Shown: one piece after another, positions 16,452 to 26,484 of the stretch
Position numbering within the stretch: the first letter of the stretch is position 1
Layout: each line of letters begins with the position of its first letter
The notes under the pieces: generated by a model
Database searches by the model: none
What the model saw: only the letters and a program-made list of their open reading frames with translations
Told to the model about the DNA's origin: nothing
Origin: Putridiphycobacter sp965230485
Lineage (GTDB): Bacteria > Bacteroidota > Bacteroidia > Flavobacteriales_D > Crocinitomicaceae
NCBI GenBank assembly: GCA_965230485.1
Contig: CBDDLA010000001.1
Coordinates: 2,852,001-2,916,000, forward strand
Direction of reading: 5' to 3'
Length of the DNA: 64,000 nt
Made by a program: the position numbers and the translations under genes

Positions 16452-19400
16452 GTGGTAAAAAACAATAATATTACTGAAAGAGTTGATTTTTCTAGCTTAT
16501 CTACTAAGTTCCAATATCCGGATTTCTTAGATATTCAATTAGAATCTTTCCGTAAATTCTTTCAGTTGGAAACAACCCCTGAAAATAAAAACGAGGAAGG
16601 CCTTCACAAGGTATTCTCTGAAAATTTTCCAATTACAGATACTAGAAACCAATTTGTACTTGAGTTTTTAGATTATTTTATTGATCCTCCTAGATACACA
16701 ATCGAAGAATGTATTGATAGAGGTTTAACATACAGTGTGCCATTAAAGGCTAAACTAAAGTTATATTGTACAGATCCGGAACATGAAGATTTTGAAACAA
16801 TTGTTCAGGATGTTTATTTAGGTACTATTCCATATATGACCCCAAAGGGTTCTTTTGTGGTTAATGGTGCTGAACGTGTCATTGTTTCTCAATTACACCG
16901 TTCACCGGGTGTGTTTTTTGGACATAGCCGTCACGCCAATGGAACAAAATTATACTCTGCAAGAATTATTCCTTTTAAGGGATCATGGATTGAATTTGCG
17001 ACTGACATTAACAGTGTGATGTATGCGTATATCGATCGAAAGAAAAAATTACCAGTAACTACATTGTTCAGAGCAATTGGTTATGAAAGTGATAAAGATA
17101 TTTTAGAAATTTTTGATCTTGCTGATGAAGTAAAAGTTACTAAAACAGGATTAAAAAAGATTTTAGGTAGAAAGTTAGCTGCGAGAGTTTTAAAAACTTG
17201 GATTGAAGATTTCGTAGATGAAGATACAGGAGAGGTTGTATCTATCGAAAGAAACGAAGTGATTTTAGATCGTGAAACGATTTTAGAAGAAGAGCATATT
17301 GATATGATCCTTGATGCAAATACTAAAACAGTTATTTTGCACAAAGAAGATGTAAATTCTGCAGACTATGCTATTATTTACAATACACTTCAAAAAGATA
17401 CGTCTAACTCTCAAAAAGAAGCGGTTGAACATATCTATAGACAACTAAGAAACGCTGAACCACCTGATTTTGAAACAGCCAGAAATGTATTTGATAAGCT
17501 ATTCTTCTCAGATACAAGATATGATTTAGGTGAGGTAGGTCGTTATAGAATTAATAAAAAGTTAGGATTAGATACATCTATTGATCAAAAAGTATTGACG
17601 AAAGATGATATTATCCTAATCATCAAATATTTAATTGAGTTAATTAACTCTAAAGCCGAAATTGACGATATTGATCACTTATCAAACAGACGTGTTAGAA
17701 CAGTTGGTGAGCAATTGAATAACCAATTCGGTGTTGGTTTAGCAAGAATGGCTAGAACCATACGTGAAAGAATGAATGTAAGAGATAATGAAGTCTTCAC
17801 ACCAATTGACTTGATCAATGCGAAAACTTTATCTTCTGTTATTAACTCATTTTTTGGAACAAACCAGTTATCTCAATTCATGGATCAAACGAATCCGTTA
17901 TCTGAGGTAACTCACAAAAGAAGATTGTCTGCTCTTGGACCAGGAGGTTTATCAAGAGAAAGAGCAGGTTTCGAGGTACGTGATGTTCACTATACGCACT
18001 ATGGTAGATTATGTACAATTGAAACACCTGAGGGACCTAATATTGGTTTGATTTCTTCTTTATGTGTTTACGCGAAAATTAATAACCTTGGCTTTATCGA
18101 AACACCGTATTGGCAAGTTCAAAATGGTAAAGTTGATGCCTCAGCAGCACCAATTTATTTAAGTGCAGAAGAAGAGGAAGGTAAAATGATTGCCCAGGCA
18201 GATAAAAACTTAGATAAAAACGGAAGTTTTCAAGGAGATAGAATCAAAGCAAGGTTAGAGGGTGATTTCCCAGTTATTGAGCCTAAGCAAATTGACTTGA
18301 TGGATGTTGGTTCAAACCAAATTGCTTCAATCGCCGCATCTTCTATTCCATTTTTAGAACATGATGATGCCAACCGTGCCTTGATGGGGTCTAACATGCA
18401 ACGTCAAGCTGTACCACTTTTAAAACCTAATTCACCAATAGTTGGTACTGGTATAGAAAAACTAGTGGCCAGAGATTCAAGAGTATTAATCAATGCAGAA
18501 GGTGATGGCGTTGTAGAGTATGTTGACGCTAATGAAATTAAAATTAGATATGATTTATCTGATGAAGATAGATTGGTCAGTTTTGAAGGAGATGTTAAGT
18601 CATATAATCTGGTAAAGTTTCAAAAGACGAATCAAAGTACATCAATGAACTTGCGTCCAATTGTTGAAAAAGGGCAACGGGTTCATAAAGATCAGGTCCT
18701 TTGTGAGGGATTTGCAACTCAAGCTGGAGAATTAGCGCTAGGACAGAATTTAAAGGTAGCTTTTATGCCTTGGAAAGGGTATAACTTTGAGGATGCCATT
18801 GTGATATCTGAAAAAGTGGTAAGAGATGATATTTTTACATCTGTTCATATTGATGAATATTCAGTTGATGTTAGAGATACTAAAAGAGGTATTGAAGAAT
18901 TGACAGCAGATATTCCAAACGTATCAGAAGAAGCTACAAAAGATTTAGATGAGAACGGTATCATTAGAGTTGGTGCTGAAATTAGAGAAGGTGATATTTT
19001 AATTGGAAAAATTACACCAAAAGGTGAAACTGATCCTTCGCCAGAAGAAAAATTATTACGTGCTATCTTTGGAGACAAAGCAGGTGATGTTAAAGATGCA
19101 TCTTTGAAGGCTTCGCCATCTTTAAGAGGCGTTGTAATTGACAAAAAGTTGTTTTCAAGAGCAATTAAAGACAGAAAGCAAAAAGCGAAAGATAAACCAA
19201 TATTAGCCGAATTAGATGCTGAATACGATAAGGAAGCGGCAACTTTAAAGCTAGAATTGATTGGTAAGTTATTAAACATCCTTGATGGTCATAAATCAAA
19301 TGGTGTTTTCAATAACTTTAAAGAAGAAATTCTTAAAAAGGGGATCAAATTTTCTGAGAAGAACCTATTAACGGTCGACTTTTCTATCGTAAGTCCATAT

Positions 19401-20264
19401 GATTGGACAAAAGATGAGCACGTAAATAAATTGATTCAACGTGTGCTCCATAATTACAATATTAAAGCAAACGACTTATTAGGAATTTTCAAAAGAAAGA
19501 AATTCCAAATAGCAGTTGGTGACGAATTACCAAATGGAATTGTAAAAATGGCCAAAGTTTATGTTGCTAAAAAGCGTAAACTAAAGGTAGGTGATAAGAT
19601 GGCAGGACGTCATGGTAACAAGGGTATTGTTGCCAATATTGTTAGACAAGAAGACATGCCTTTCTTAGATGATGGAACACCTGTTGATATTGTATTAAAT
19701 CCGCTAGGTGTACCATCTCGTATGAACTTAGGTCAGATCTATGAAACTGTTTTGGGATGGGCTGGAGAAAAACTGGGTGTGAAATTTGCTACTCCAATTT
19801 TTGATGGTGCTTCTATTCCAGAGATTAATGAGTTTACCGATAAGGCTGGGGTGCCAAGATTTGGAAAAACACATTTAATTGATGGTGGAACTGGTAAAAC
19901 ATTCGACCAACCAGCTACGGTTGGGGTTATTTACATGCTTAAATTAGGCCACATGGTGGACGATAAGATGCATGCTCGATCAATTGGCCCTTATTCATTA
20001 ATTACGCAACAACCATTGGGTGGTAAGGCACAGTTTGGTGGTCAACGTTTTGGTGAAATGGAAGTTTGGGCGTTAGAGGCATATGGTGCATCTAATATCT
20101 TAAGAGAGATTTTGACCATAAAGTCAGATGACGTCATTGGTAGAGCGAAAGCTTATGAATCAATTGTAAAAGGAGAGCCTTTCCAAGAACCTGGTATTCC
20201 AGAATCATTTAACGTATTGTTAAATGAACTGGCAGGTTTAGGATTAAACATCACCTTAGACTAA
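16452..20264 (+). CDS. rpoB: DNA-directed RNA polymerase subunit beta
   Basis: The 1270-residue beta subunit of RNA polymerase. The N-terminus has YPDFLDIQLESFRKFFQLET; the rifampicin region contains FFGTNQLSQFMDQTNPLSE and HKRRLSALGPGGLSRERAGF with wild-type-like residues; the C-terminal clamp ends with GGKAQFGGQRFGEMEVWALE. The start is GTG 16452; there is no in-frame ATG near the conserved N-terminus. Length matches Bacteroidota beta subunits, including their lineage-specific insertions. rpoC follows after 31 bases. Confidence 0.98.
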   Translation: MVKNNNITERVDFSSLSTKFQYPDFLDIQLESFRKFFQLETTPENKNEEGLHKVFSENFPITDTRNQFVLEFLDYFIDPPRYTIEECIDRGLTYSVPLKAKLKLYCTDPEHEDFETIVQDVYLGTIPYMTPKGSFVVNGAERVIVSQLHRSPGVFFGHSRHANGTKLYSARIIPFKGSWIEFATDINSVMYAYIDRKKKLPVTTLFRAIGYESDKDILEIFDLADEVKVTKTGLKKILGRKLAARVLKTWIEDFVDEDTGEVVSIERNEVILDRETILEEEHIDMILDANTKTVILHKEDVNSADYAIIYNTLQKDTSNSQKEAVEHIYRQLRNAEPPDFETARNVFDKLFFSDTRYDLGEVGRYRINKKLGLDTSIDQKVLTKDDIILIIKYLIELINSKAEIDDIDHLSNRRVRTVGEQLNNQFGVGLARMARTIRERMNVRDNEVFTPIDLINAKTLSSVINSFFGTNQLSQFMDQTNPLSEVTHKRRLSALGPGGLSRERAGFEVRDVHYTHYGRLCTIETPEGPNIGLISSLCVYAKINNLGFIETPYWQVQNGKVDASAAPIYLSAEEEEGKMIAQADKNLDKNGSFQGDRIKARLEGDFPVIEPKQIDLMDVGSNQIASIAASSIPFLEHDDANRALMGSNMQRQAVPLLKPNSPIVGTGIEKLVARDSRVLINAEGDGVVEYVDANEIKIRYDLSDEDRLVSFEGDVKSYNLVKFQKTNQSTSMNLRPIVEKGQRVHKDQVLCEGFATQAGELALGQNLKVAFMPWKGYNFEDAIVISEKVVRDDIFTSVHIDEYSVDVRDTKRGIEELTADIPNVSEEATKDLDENGIIRVGAEIREGDILIGKITPKGETDPSPEEKLLRAIFGDKAGDVKDASLKASPSLRGVVIDKKLFSRAIKDRKQKAKDKPILAELDAEYDKEAATLKLELIGKLLNILDGHKSNGVFNNFKEEILKKGIKFSEKNLLTVDFSIVSPYDWTKDEHVNKLIQRVLHNYNIKANDLLGIFKRKKFQIAVGDELPNGIVKMAKVYVAKKRKLKVGDKMAGRHGNKGIVANIVRQEDMPFLDDGTPVDIVLNPLGVPSRMNLGQIYETVLGWAGEKLGVKFATPIFDGASIPEINEFTDKAGVPRFGKTHLIDGGTGKTFDQPATVGVIYMLKLGHMVDDKMHARSIGPYSLITQQPLGGKAQFGGQRFGEMEVWALEAYGASNILREILTIKSDDVIGRAKAYESIVKGEPFQEPGIPESFNVLLNELAGLGLNITLD

Positions 20265-20295
20265 TTTAAGAATTTATTAATAAAAAAAAATTAAC

Positions 20296-23200
20296 ATGGC
20301 TTACAGAAAAGAAACACAAACCAGAAGTAATTTTGATAAAATTACAATTAGTTTAGCCTCTCCTGAGCAAATCTTAGAAAGATCGTTTGGAGAAGTATTA
20401 AAGCCTGAAACGATAAATTATCGTACTTATAAACCAGAAAGAGATGGTTTATTTTGCGAGCGTATTTTTGGACCTGTTAAAGATTATGAATGCCATTGTG
20501 GTAAATATAAACGTATCCGTTATAAAGGAATTGTTTGCGACCGTTGTGGTGTTGAAGTCACAGAAAAGAAAGTTCGAAGAGAGCGAATGGGACACATTTC
20601 ATTAGTGGTTCCTGTTGCCCATATTTGGTATTTCAGATCATTGCCTAATAAAATTGGCTACCTTTTAGGTTTACCAACTAAAAAGCTAGATCAAATCATT
20701 TACTATGAGAGATATGTAGTCATTCAAAAAGGTATAGCAGAAAGACAAGATGGTGAATCATTAGAATATATGGATTTCTTAACAGAAGAGGAATACCTTG
20801 ATATTATTGATGAATTACCAAAGGAAAATCAATATCTTGAGGATTCAGATCCTAATAAATTTATTGCAAAAATGGGAGCAGAAGCCCTCCATGATTTGTT
20901 ACAAAGATTAGATCTTGATTCTTTATCATTTGACTTGAGACACAGTGCAAATACTGAAACTTCTCAACAACGTAAAAAAGAAGCTTTAAAGCGTCTGCAG
21001 GTTGTTGAATCATTGAGAGAATCGCATACTAGAGTGGCTAATAAGCCTGAATGGATGATCGTAAAAGTGGTGCCAGTTATTCCACCTGAATTACGTCCAT
21101 TAGTACCTTTAGATGGTGGCCGTTTCGCAACTTCAGATTTGAATGATTTATACCGAAGAGTGATTATAAGAAATAATCGTCTAAAGCGATTGTTGGAAAT
21201 AAAGGCACCTGAGGTTATTTTGAGAAACGAAAAGAGGATGTTGCAGGAGTCTGTAGATTCTTTATTTGATAACTCAAGAAAATCTTCAGCGGTTAAAACA
21301 GAGTCGAATCGTCCTTTAAAGTCATTGTCAGATTCATTAAAAGGTAAACAAGGTCGTTTTCGTCAAAACTTATTAGGAAAACGTGTCGATTATTCAGCAC
21401 GTTCTGTAATTGTTGTCGGACCAAATTTGAAACTACATGAATGTGGTTTACCTAAGGATATGGCGGCAGAACTTTACAAGCCATTTATTATCAGAAAACT
21501 GATTGAAAGAGGTATCGTAAAAACCGTAAAGTCTGCAAAGAAAATAGTTGATAAAAAAGAAGCAGTTGTTTGGGATATTTTAGAGAACGTATTGAAAGGA
21601 CATCCAGTGCTTTTAAACAGAGCCCCAACGCTTCACAGACTAGGTATACAAGCTTTTCAACCAAAATTAATTGAAGGAAAAGCGATTAGATTGCACCCGT
21701 TAGTTTGTACAGCATTTAACGCCGATTTTGATGGTGACCAAATGGCGGTTCATTTACCACTTGGTAATGCGGCAATTCTAGAAGCGCAGTTGTTAATGTT
21801 GTCTTCTCATAACATTCGTAACTCAGCTAATGGAGCTCCTATAACAGTACCTTCTCAAGATATGGTATTAGGACTGTATTATATGACTAAACTGAGAAAA
21901 AGCACTAAGGACTTTGTTGTGAAAGGGCAAGGTGGTACTTTTTATTCAGCAGAAGAAGTAAACATTGCCATTAATGAAGAAAAGTTAGATATCCATGCGC
22001 AAATTAAAGTGCGTTTAGACATTATGGATGATAATGGAGATGTATCTCCTCAAATCATTGAAACAACTGCAGGAAGGGTAATGTTTAATGAATATGTTCC
22101 ACAGCAAGTCGGTTTTGTTGATGATATTCTAACAAAAAAAGCCTTAAGAGATATTATTTCTAAGGTATTAGAAAAATGTGGTTCAGCTAGAACGGCAAAA
22201 TTCTTAGACGATATTAAGACTGTAGGTTATAATATGGCTTTTTCTGGAGGATTATCATTCGTTCTAGATGATGTTATTATTCCAAAAGAAAAAGAAGAAT
22301 TAGTTGATGTAGCACAAACTGAAGTTGATGAAGTAATGGCCAACTATAATATGGGTCTAATTACTAATAACGAACGCTATAATCAAATCATTGATATTTG
22401 GACACATACTAATACTAGGTTAACGTCCAGATTGATGGATAAAATTAAATCTGATCAACAAGGGTTTAACTCTATCTTTATGATGATGGATTCAGGAGCA
22501 AGGGGGTCTAAAGAACAAATTCGCCAGCTCTCGGGAATGAGGGGCTTAATGGCGAAACCTCAAAAGTCCGGAGCATCTTCTCAAGATATTATCGAAAACC
22601 CAATTTTATCTAACTTTAAAGAAGGATTAACTATTTTCGATTACTTTATTTCTACTCACGGTGCCCGTAAAGGTTTGGCTGATACGGCACTTAAAACAGC
22701 AGATGCAGGTTACTTAACACGTCGTTTAGTTGATGTGGCGCAAGATGTTGTGATTAATGAAGATGATTGTGGTACGTTGAGAGGAATTACAGTAACTGCG
22801 TTAAAAAAGAATGACGATATCGCAGAATCATTATATGATCGAATTTTAGGACGTACTGCGGTAGTAGATATTAAGCATCCAGATACAAGAGAATTAATCA
22901 TTGAAGGTGGCCAAGAAATCACTGAAAAATATGCAAGATTAATTGAGGATGCTGAAATCGAAGAAGTTGAGGTTCGTTCTGTTTTGACATGCGAATTGAA
23001 ACGAGGTGTTTGTGTTAAATGTTATGGTAGAAATCTATCTACTAGTAATAGTGCTGTAAAGGGAGATGCGGTTGGTGTAATTGCTGCACAATCAATTGGT
23101 GAACCAGGTACTCAGTTAACTTTAAGAACATTCCACGTTGGGGGTACTGCCTCTAATATTGCAGATGAATCTTCTATTAGAGCTAAGTTTACTGGTAAGC

Positions 23201-24597
23201 TAGAAATGGATGACATTAAAACCATTACAAAAAAGGATAGTGAAGGAAAAGAAGTGGAAATTGTGATTGGTAGATCAGGTGAAGTAAAAGTGATTGATGA
23301 AGAAAATAATTCAGTGCTTTCAACCCATATTATTCCTTACGGTTCACAATTCGAATTGAAAGGAAAACGTAAGATCAAGAAAGGTGATGTTATTTGTACA
23401 TGGGATCCGTATAATGCGGTTATTATCTCTGATGTAAAAGGTAAAATTGAATTTGAGCACATCAATGAAGGTGAAACATTCCGTGAGGAAATTGATGAAC
23501 AAACTGGATTTACTGAAAAGGTCATTATTGAGACAAGAAACAAAAAAATTGCTCCAACCATTAAAGTGATTGATGTTAAATCTAAGGAGGTGATTAAATC
23601 ATTTTCTTTACCAGTTGGCGCTCATATTATCACGAGTGATGGCGCAAAGGCCGAACCAGGTGAAATTTTAGTGAAAATACCAAGGGTTTCTGGTAAATCT
23701 GGTGATATTACAGGTGGTCTACCGAGAGTAACTGAGCTGTTCGAAGCAAGAAATCCATCTAACCCAGCAACGGTTACCGAGATTGATGGTATTGTAACTT
23801 ACGGGAAAATTAAGCGGGGTAACAGAGAGGTAATCGTTGAGTCTAGAACAGGAGAGAAGCGAAAGTATCTAGCTCCATTATCAAAGCACATCTTAGTTCA
23901 AGAAAATGACTATGTAAAAGCAGGTCAATCTCTGTCGGACGGTGCTATTACTCCTAAAGATATTTTAAATATCAAAGGGCCTACAGCCGTTCAGGAATAT
24001 CTAGTGAACGAGGTTCAGGAAGTCTACCGTTTACAAGGTGTGAAAATTAACGATAAGCATTTCGAGGTTATTGTTCGTCAAATGATGTTGAAAGTTGATA
24101 TTGAAGATCCAGGAGATACTAAATTCTTGCAAGGACAATCAATACATAAAGCCGATTTCTTTGAAGAAAATAATGCGCTCTATGGTAAAATGGTTGTGAC
24201 AGCATCTGGCGATTCTGAAAATGTTAAAGCAGGTGAAATCATTACGGCAAGAAGATTGCGTGATGAAAATACCATGTTGAAACGTAAAGATAAAGCTTTA
24301 ATTGAAGCTTACGAAGCGGTTCCTGCAACTGCGAAACCAATGCTTCAAGGTATTACAAAAGCATCATTACAGACCCGTAGTTTTATTTCGGCTGCTTCCT
24401 TCCAGGAAACAACAAAGGTTCTTAATGAAGCTGCGTTAAACGGTAAGCAAGATTACCTTCTTGGATTAAAAGAGAATGTAATTGTTGGCCATAAAATACC
24501 AGCTGGAACAGGATTTAGAGAATTCCAGAACATGTCTGTTGGAAGCCAGGAATCACACAGTGATATTTTGGTTGAAGAAGTTCAGGAATCAGAATAA
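20296..24597 (+). CDS. rpoC: DNA-directed RNA polymerase subunit beta'
   Basis: The 1433-residue catalytic subunit. Visible landmarks are the zinc ribbon (CHCGKYKRIRYKGIVCDRCG), the active-site magnesium loop NADFDGDQM near residue 476, the bridge/trigger region MRGLMAKPQKSG and FDYFISTHGARKGLADTALK, and the second zinc site CELKRGVCVKCYGRN. The tail ends in QESE. It is followed by a strong intrinsic terminator, closing the ribosomal protein-polymerase operon. Confidence 0.99.
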   Translation: MAYRKETQTRSNFDKITISLASPEQILERSFGEVLKPETINYRTYKPERDGLFCERIFGPVKDYECHCGKYKRIRYKGIVCDRCGVEVTEKKVRRERMGHISLVVPVAHIWYFRSLPNKIGYLLGLPTKKLDQIIYYERYVVIQKGIAERQDGESLEYMDFLTEEEYLDIIDELPKENQYLEDSDPNKFIAKMGAEALHDLLQRLDLDSLSFDLRHSANTETSQQRKKEALKRLQVVESLRESHTRVANKPEWMIVKVVPVIPPELRPLVPLDGGRFATSDLNDLYRRVIIRNNRLKRLLEIKAPEVILRNEKRMLQESVDSLFDNSRKSSAVKTESNRPLKSLSDSLKGKQGRFRQNLLGKRVDYSARSVIVVGPNLKLHECGLPKDMAAELYKPFIIRKLIERGIVKTVKSAKKIVDKKEAVVWDILENVLKGHPVLLNRAPTLHRLGIQAFQPKLIEGKAIRLHPLVCTAFNADFDGDQMAVHLPLGNAAILEAQLLMLSSHNIRNSANGAPITVPSQDMVLGLYYMTKLRKSTKDFVVKGQGGTFYSAEEVNIAINEEKLDIHAQIKVRLDIMDDNGDVSPQIIETTAGRVMFNEYVPQQVGFVDDILTKKALRDIISKVLEKCGSARTAKFLDDIKTVGYNMAFSGGLSFVLDDVIIPKEKEELVDVAQTEVDEVMANYNMGLITNNERYNQIIDIWTHTNTRLTSRLMDKIKSDQQGFNSIFMMMDSGARGSKEQIRQLSGMRGLMAKPQKSGASSQDIIENPILSNFKEGLTIFDYFISTHGARKGLADTALKTADAGYLTRRLVDVAQDVVINEDDCGTLRGITVTALKKNDDIAESLYDRILGRTAVVDIKHPDTRELIIEGGQEITEKYARLIEDAEIEEVEVRSVLTCELKRGVCVKCYGRNLSTSNSAVKGDAVGVIAAQSIGEPGTQLTLRTFHVGGTASNIADESSIRAKFTGKLEMDDIKTITKKDSEGKEVEIVIGRSGEVKVIDEENNSVLSTHIIPYGSQFELKGKRKIKKGDVICTWDPYNAVIISDVKGKIEFEHINEGETFREEIDEQTGFTEKVIIETRNKKIAPTIKVIDVKSKEVIKSFSLPVGAHIITSDGAKAEPGEILVKIPRVSGKSGDITGGLPRVTELFEARNPSNPATVTEIDGIVTYGKIKRGNREVIVESRTGEKRKYLAPLSKHILVQENDYVKAGQSLSDGAITPKDILNIKGPTAVQEYLVNEVQEVYRLQGVKINDKHFEVIVRQMMLKVDIEDPGDTKFLQGQSIHKADFFEENNALYGKMVVTASGDSENVKAGEIITARRLRDENTMLKRKDKALIEAYEAVPATAKPMLQGITKASLQTRSFISAASFQETTKVLNEAALNGKQDYLLGLKENVIVGHKIPAGTGFREFQNMSVGSQESHSDILVEEVQESE

Positions 24598-24608
24598 ATT
24601 TAATTTTA

Positions 24609-24638
24609 AAACGTCTCGGTTTACCGAGACGTTTTTTT
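24609..24638 (+). terminator. Intrinsic terminator of the rplKAJL-rpoBC operon
   Basis: Arms AAACGTCTCGG (24609-24619) and CCGAGACGTTT (24624-24634) with loop TTTA are followed by T's to 24638. The next gene starts 13 bases further on, so it too is either read-through dependent or has a promoter overlapping this hairpin. Confidence 0.95.
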
Positions 24639-24650
24639 AATAATATTTTT

Positions 24651-24965
24651 ATGAGTGATCAAAAAGAGAACCAAATTAATATAGAATTACCTGAAGAAAT
24701 TGCTGATGGTCTATATTCAAACTTATCCATCATAACTCATTCGCATAGCGAGTTCATTATAGATTTTATTCAATTGATGCCTGGTATTCCAAAAGGAAAA
24801 GTAAAATCTAGAATTGTTCTAACACCAGACAATGCTAAAAAGTTAGTCAAAGCTTTAGCTGAAAACGTGAGTAAATTTGAGTCTATTCACGGTAAAATTA
24901 AAGAAAGTAACCCTCAACATAGTGGTATTCCAATGAATTTTGGAGGCCCAGCTACTGAAGCCTAA
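24651..24965 (+). CDS. DUF3467 family protein
   Basis: A 104-residue soluble protein matching DUF3467: INIELPEEIADGLYSNLSII, HSHSEFIIDFIQLMPG and the C-terminal helix ILTPDNAKKLVKALAENVSKF. The family has a SHS2-like or chaperone-size fold with no established role. Its place directly after rpoC is common in flavobacteria, which hints at high, growth-linked expression by read-through of the rpoC terminator, but there is no direct evidence for a transcription role. Confidence 0.88.
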   Translation: MSDQKENQINIELPEEIADGLYSNLSIITHSHSEFIIDFIQLMPGIPKGKVKSRIVLTPDNAKKLVKALAENVSKFESIHGKIKESNPQHSGIPMNFGGPATEA

Positions 24966-25040
24966 AGATTTCCGCGTCAATCGTTAAATGCCATTCTAGT
25001 GTCTTGCATAAAAAATCTAAAATTACACGGTCTTAGTTTT

Positions 25041-25865
25041 ATGCCATCTAGAATGATTGAGAAAAACATTTTTTTGCTTCTACTACTGGCAGTCCAGTTT
25101 ATTTCTTTTGGACAATTTGATATTTCAATTACGGATCATAGCCATACTTGTGGTGCAGGCTCTTGTAACGGGACTATATCTTTTTTTTATGATACCGATA
25201 ATAATTCGCCAATAGAGGTAAGCCACAGCACAGGAACCTCAACCATTGGATCGAATGGAGGTTCTGGTGGATGGGGACAAGGTAATTTGTGTCCTGGAGT
25301 TTATCACTTTCATTTTGAAGACACGTTAGGGAATATTTTTGATACGAGCTTAAATATTTTAGAGTTTCCAATATTTACAGCAGAATTAGTCATTTCTGAG
25401 TCAAATAGTGATGCTAATTCGTGTGATGGACAAGCATCTACAAGGGCTTTAATGGGTGGCATAGAACCTATTAATATTGTGGTTTTTTTAAAATGTGACT
25501 CTAACACAATTGCTGAACCAACTAGTCTATGTCCGGGTGATTATTACGCCGTTGTAGAAGATTCGGTGGGCTGCAAAGATTATACACCTTGTATTTCGAC
25601 CAAAATTAAAATTCCGCAAACAGATAGTATGTTATTCGATAACCCAAATGATTTGGAATTGATAGTACAATCAACAGCGCTTTTCATTATTAATCCTTAT
25701 GAATCGGTAAGGCTGTATAACCTATTAGGGCAAGTTGTTTTAGAATCTTACATTGCAAATAAGAAGTATATTCAATTCAACGGTCTGGCAAATGGCGCTT
25801 ACATAGTATCCATTCAACGCAGCAAGGATAGCTATACTCAAAAAATTATAAAAATAGATGGCTAA
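25041..25865 (+). CDS. Secreted protein with C-terminal T9SS sorting domain
   Basis: A 274-residue exported protein. The signal peptide (MIEKNIFLLLLLAVQFISFGQ, from ATG 25053) is followed by two SprB-like or Ig-like repeats, each with DSC/CGAGSC-type cysteines and the phrase LCPG(V/D)YH (residues about 40-100 and 110-185). The last 70 residues form a type A sorting domain: SVRLYNLLGQVVLESYI, GLANGAYIVSI and KIIKIDG. A GTG at 24999 would open the frame earlier but puts charged residues before the signal; ATG 25041 or 25053 fits better. An eight-T run inside the coding region (25181-25188) is a possible slippage site. Function unknown; cell-surface or secreted by T9SS. Confidence 0.75.
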   Translation: MPSRMIEKNIFLLLLLAVQFISFGQFDISITDHSHTCGAGSCNGTISFFYDTDNNSPIEVSHSTGTSTIGSNGGSGGWGQGNLCPGVYHFHFEDTLGNIFDTSLNILEFPIFTAELVISESNSDANSCDGQASTRALMGGIEPINIVVFLKCDSNTIAEPTSLCPGDYYAVVEDSVGCKDYTPCISTKIKIPQTDSMLFDNPNDLELIVQSTALFIINPYESVRLYNLLGQVVLESYIANKKYIQFNGLANGAYIVSIQRSKDSYTQKIIKIDG

Positions 25866-25912
25866 GATAGGTGTTAGGACAATACAGATCTGGTAACCAC
25901 AACTTTAAAGTG

Positions 25913-26350
25913 TCATTTTAATGACGATATTCTTTTCACAAAATGAAATCCCATGATTTCATACCCTTCGTTGTAATAGAACTTATGTGAAGCCGTGTTA
26001 CGGACATAAGTATTTAACTCTACGGCTTCATAACCTTTCTCTTTTGCATATTGATCTATCCAGCTAAAGAGTTTCTTTCCAATCCCCTGATTTCTGTATT
26101 CTTCTGAAATAACGACATGGTCGGGCTCGATACTTCGGCCACTATAATGCCTCGTTTGAAACCATAAACCGGCAATCCCAATTAATTCAGTTTCATCATA
26201 TACGCCAACGCACTCATAATTTTGAGTCGACATTTCTATCAGTCGTTGACTCAAAACCTCCTTGGTTTCTTCATTATTAAGAAGCATCAATAGTGGTAGT
26301 GCATTTAAAATATCAGGAGTGGGAATAATACGAATGGTGATGTTTTGCAT
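25913..26350 (-). CDS. GNAT family N-acetyltransferase
   Basis: A 145-residue single-domain acetyltransferase. The acetyl-CoA binding motif A is clear (VISEEYRNQGIGKKLFSWID, with R/Q-x-x-G-x-G/A) and motif B follows (VELNTYVRNTASHKFYYNEGYE). GNAT enzymes acetylate small molecules or protein N-termini; the substrate cannot be read. It stands alone between a T9SS cargo gene (convergent) and gdhA (upstream, same strand), with its own promoter box at 26381-26388. Confidence 0.85.
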   Translation of the reverse strand: MQNITIRIIPTPDILNALPLLMLLNNEETKEVLSQRLIEMSTQNYECVGVYDETELIGIAGLWFQTRHYSGRSIEPDHVVISEEYRNQGIGKKLFSWIDQYAKEKGYEAVELNTYVRNTASHKFYYNEGYEIMGFHFVKRISSLK

Positions 26351-26380
26351 TCAGAATAATATTTGAGTTTTCAGTTCCTT

Positions 26381-26388
26381 CAAAGTTA
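26381..26388 (-). promoter_or_regulatory. Candidate promoter -7 box (TAACTTTG) of the GNAT gene
   Basis: On the minus strand the sequence reads TAACTTTG, an exact TAnnTTTG match 31 bases before the ATG. The -33 position, 19 bases upstream, reads ACTG rather than TTTG. Confidence 0.5.
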
Positions 26389-26431
26389 ATTTTTTAAAGA
26401 CGATTAACAGTTGAGGATATTATTAATAAAT

Positions 26432-26470
26432 AAAAAAAGCCCGATCAATTTTTTGATTGGGCTTTTTTTT
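26432..26470 (-). terminator. Intrinsic terminator of gdhA
   Basis: Arms GCCCGATCAA (26439-26448) and TTGATTGGGC (26453-26462) pair with one G-T wobble; A's on one side and T's on the other make it work in both directions. It lies 15 bases after the gdhA stop on the minus strand. Confidence 0.92.
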
Positions 26471-26484
26471 ATAATGATTGAGAT

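Noticed and set aside
18845..19279. 144-codon minus-strand frame inside rpoB
   Set aside because: Lies wholly within the conserved rpoB coding region, with a Ser/Ile/Phe-rich composition typical of reverse-strand shadows of A/T-rich genes.
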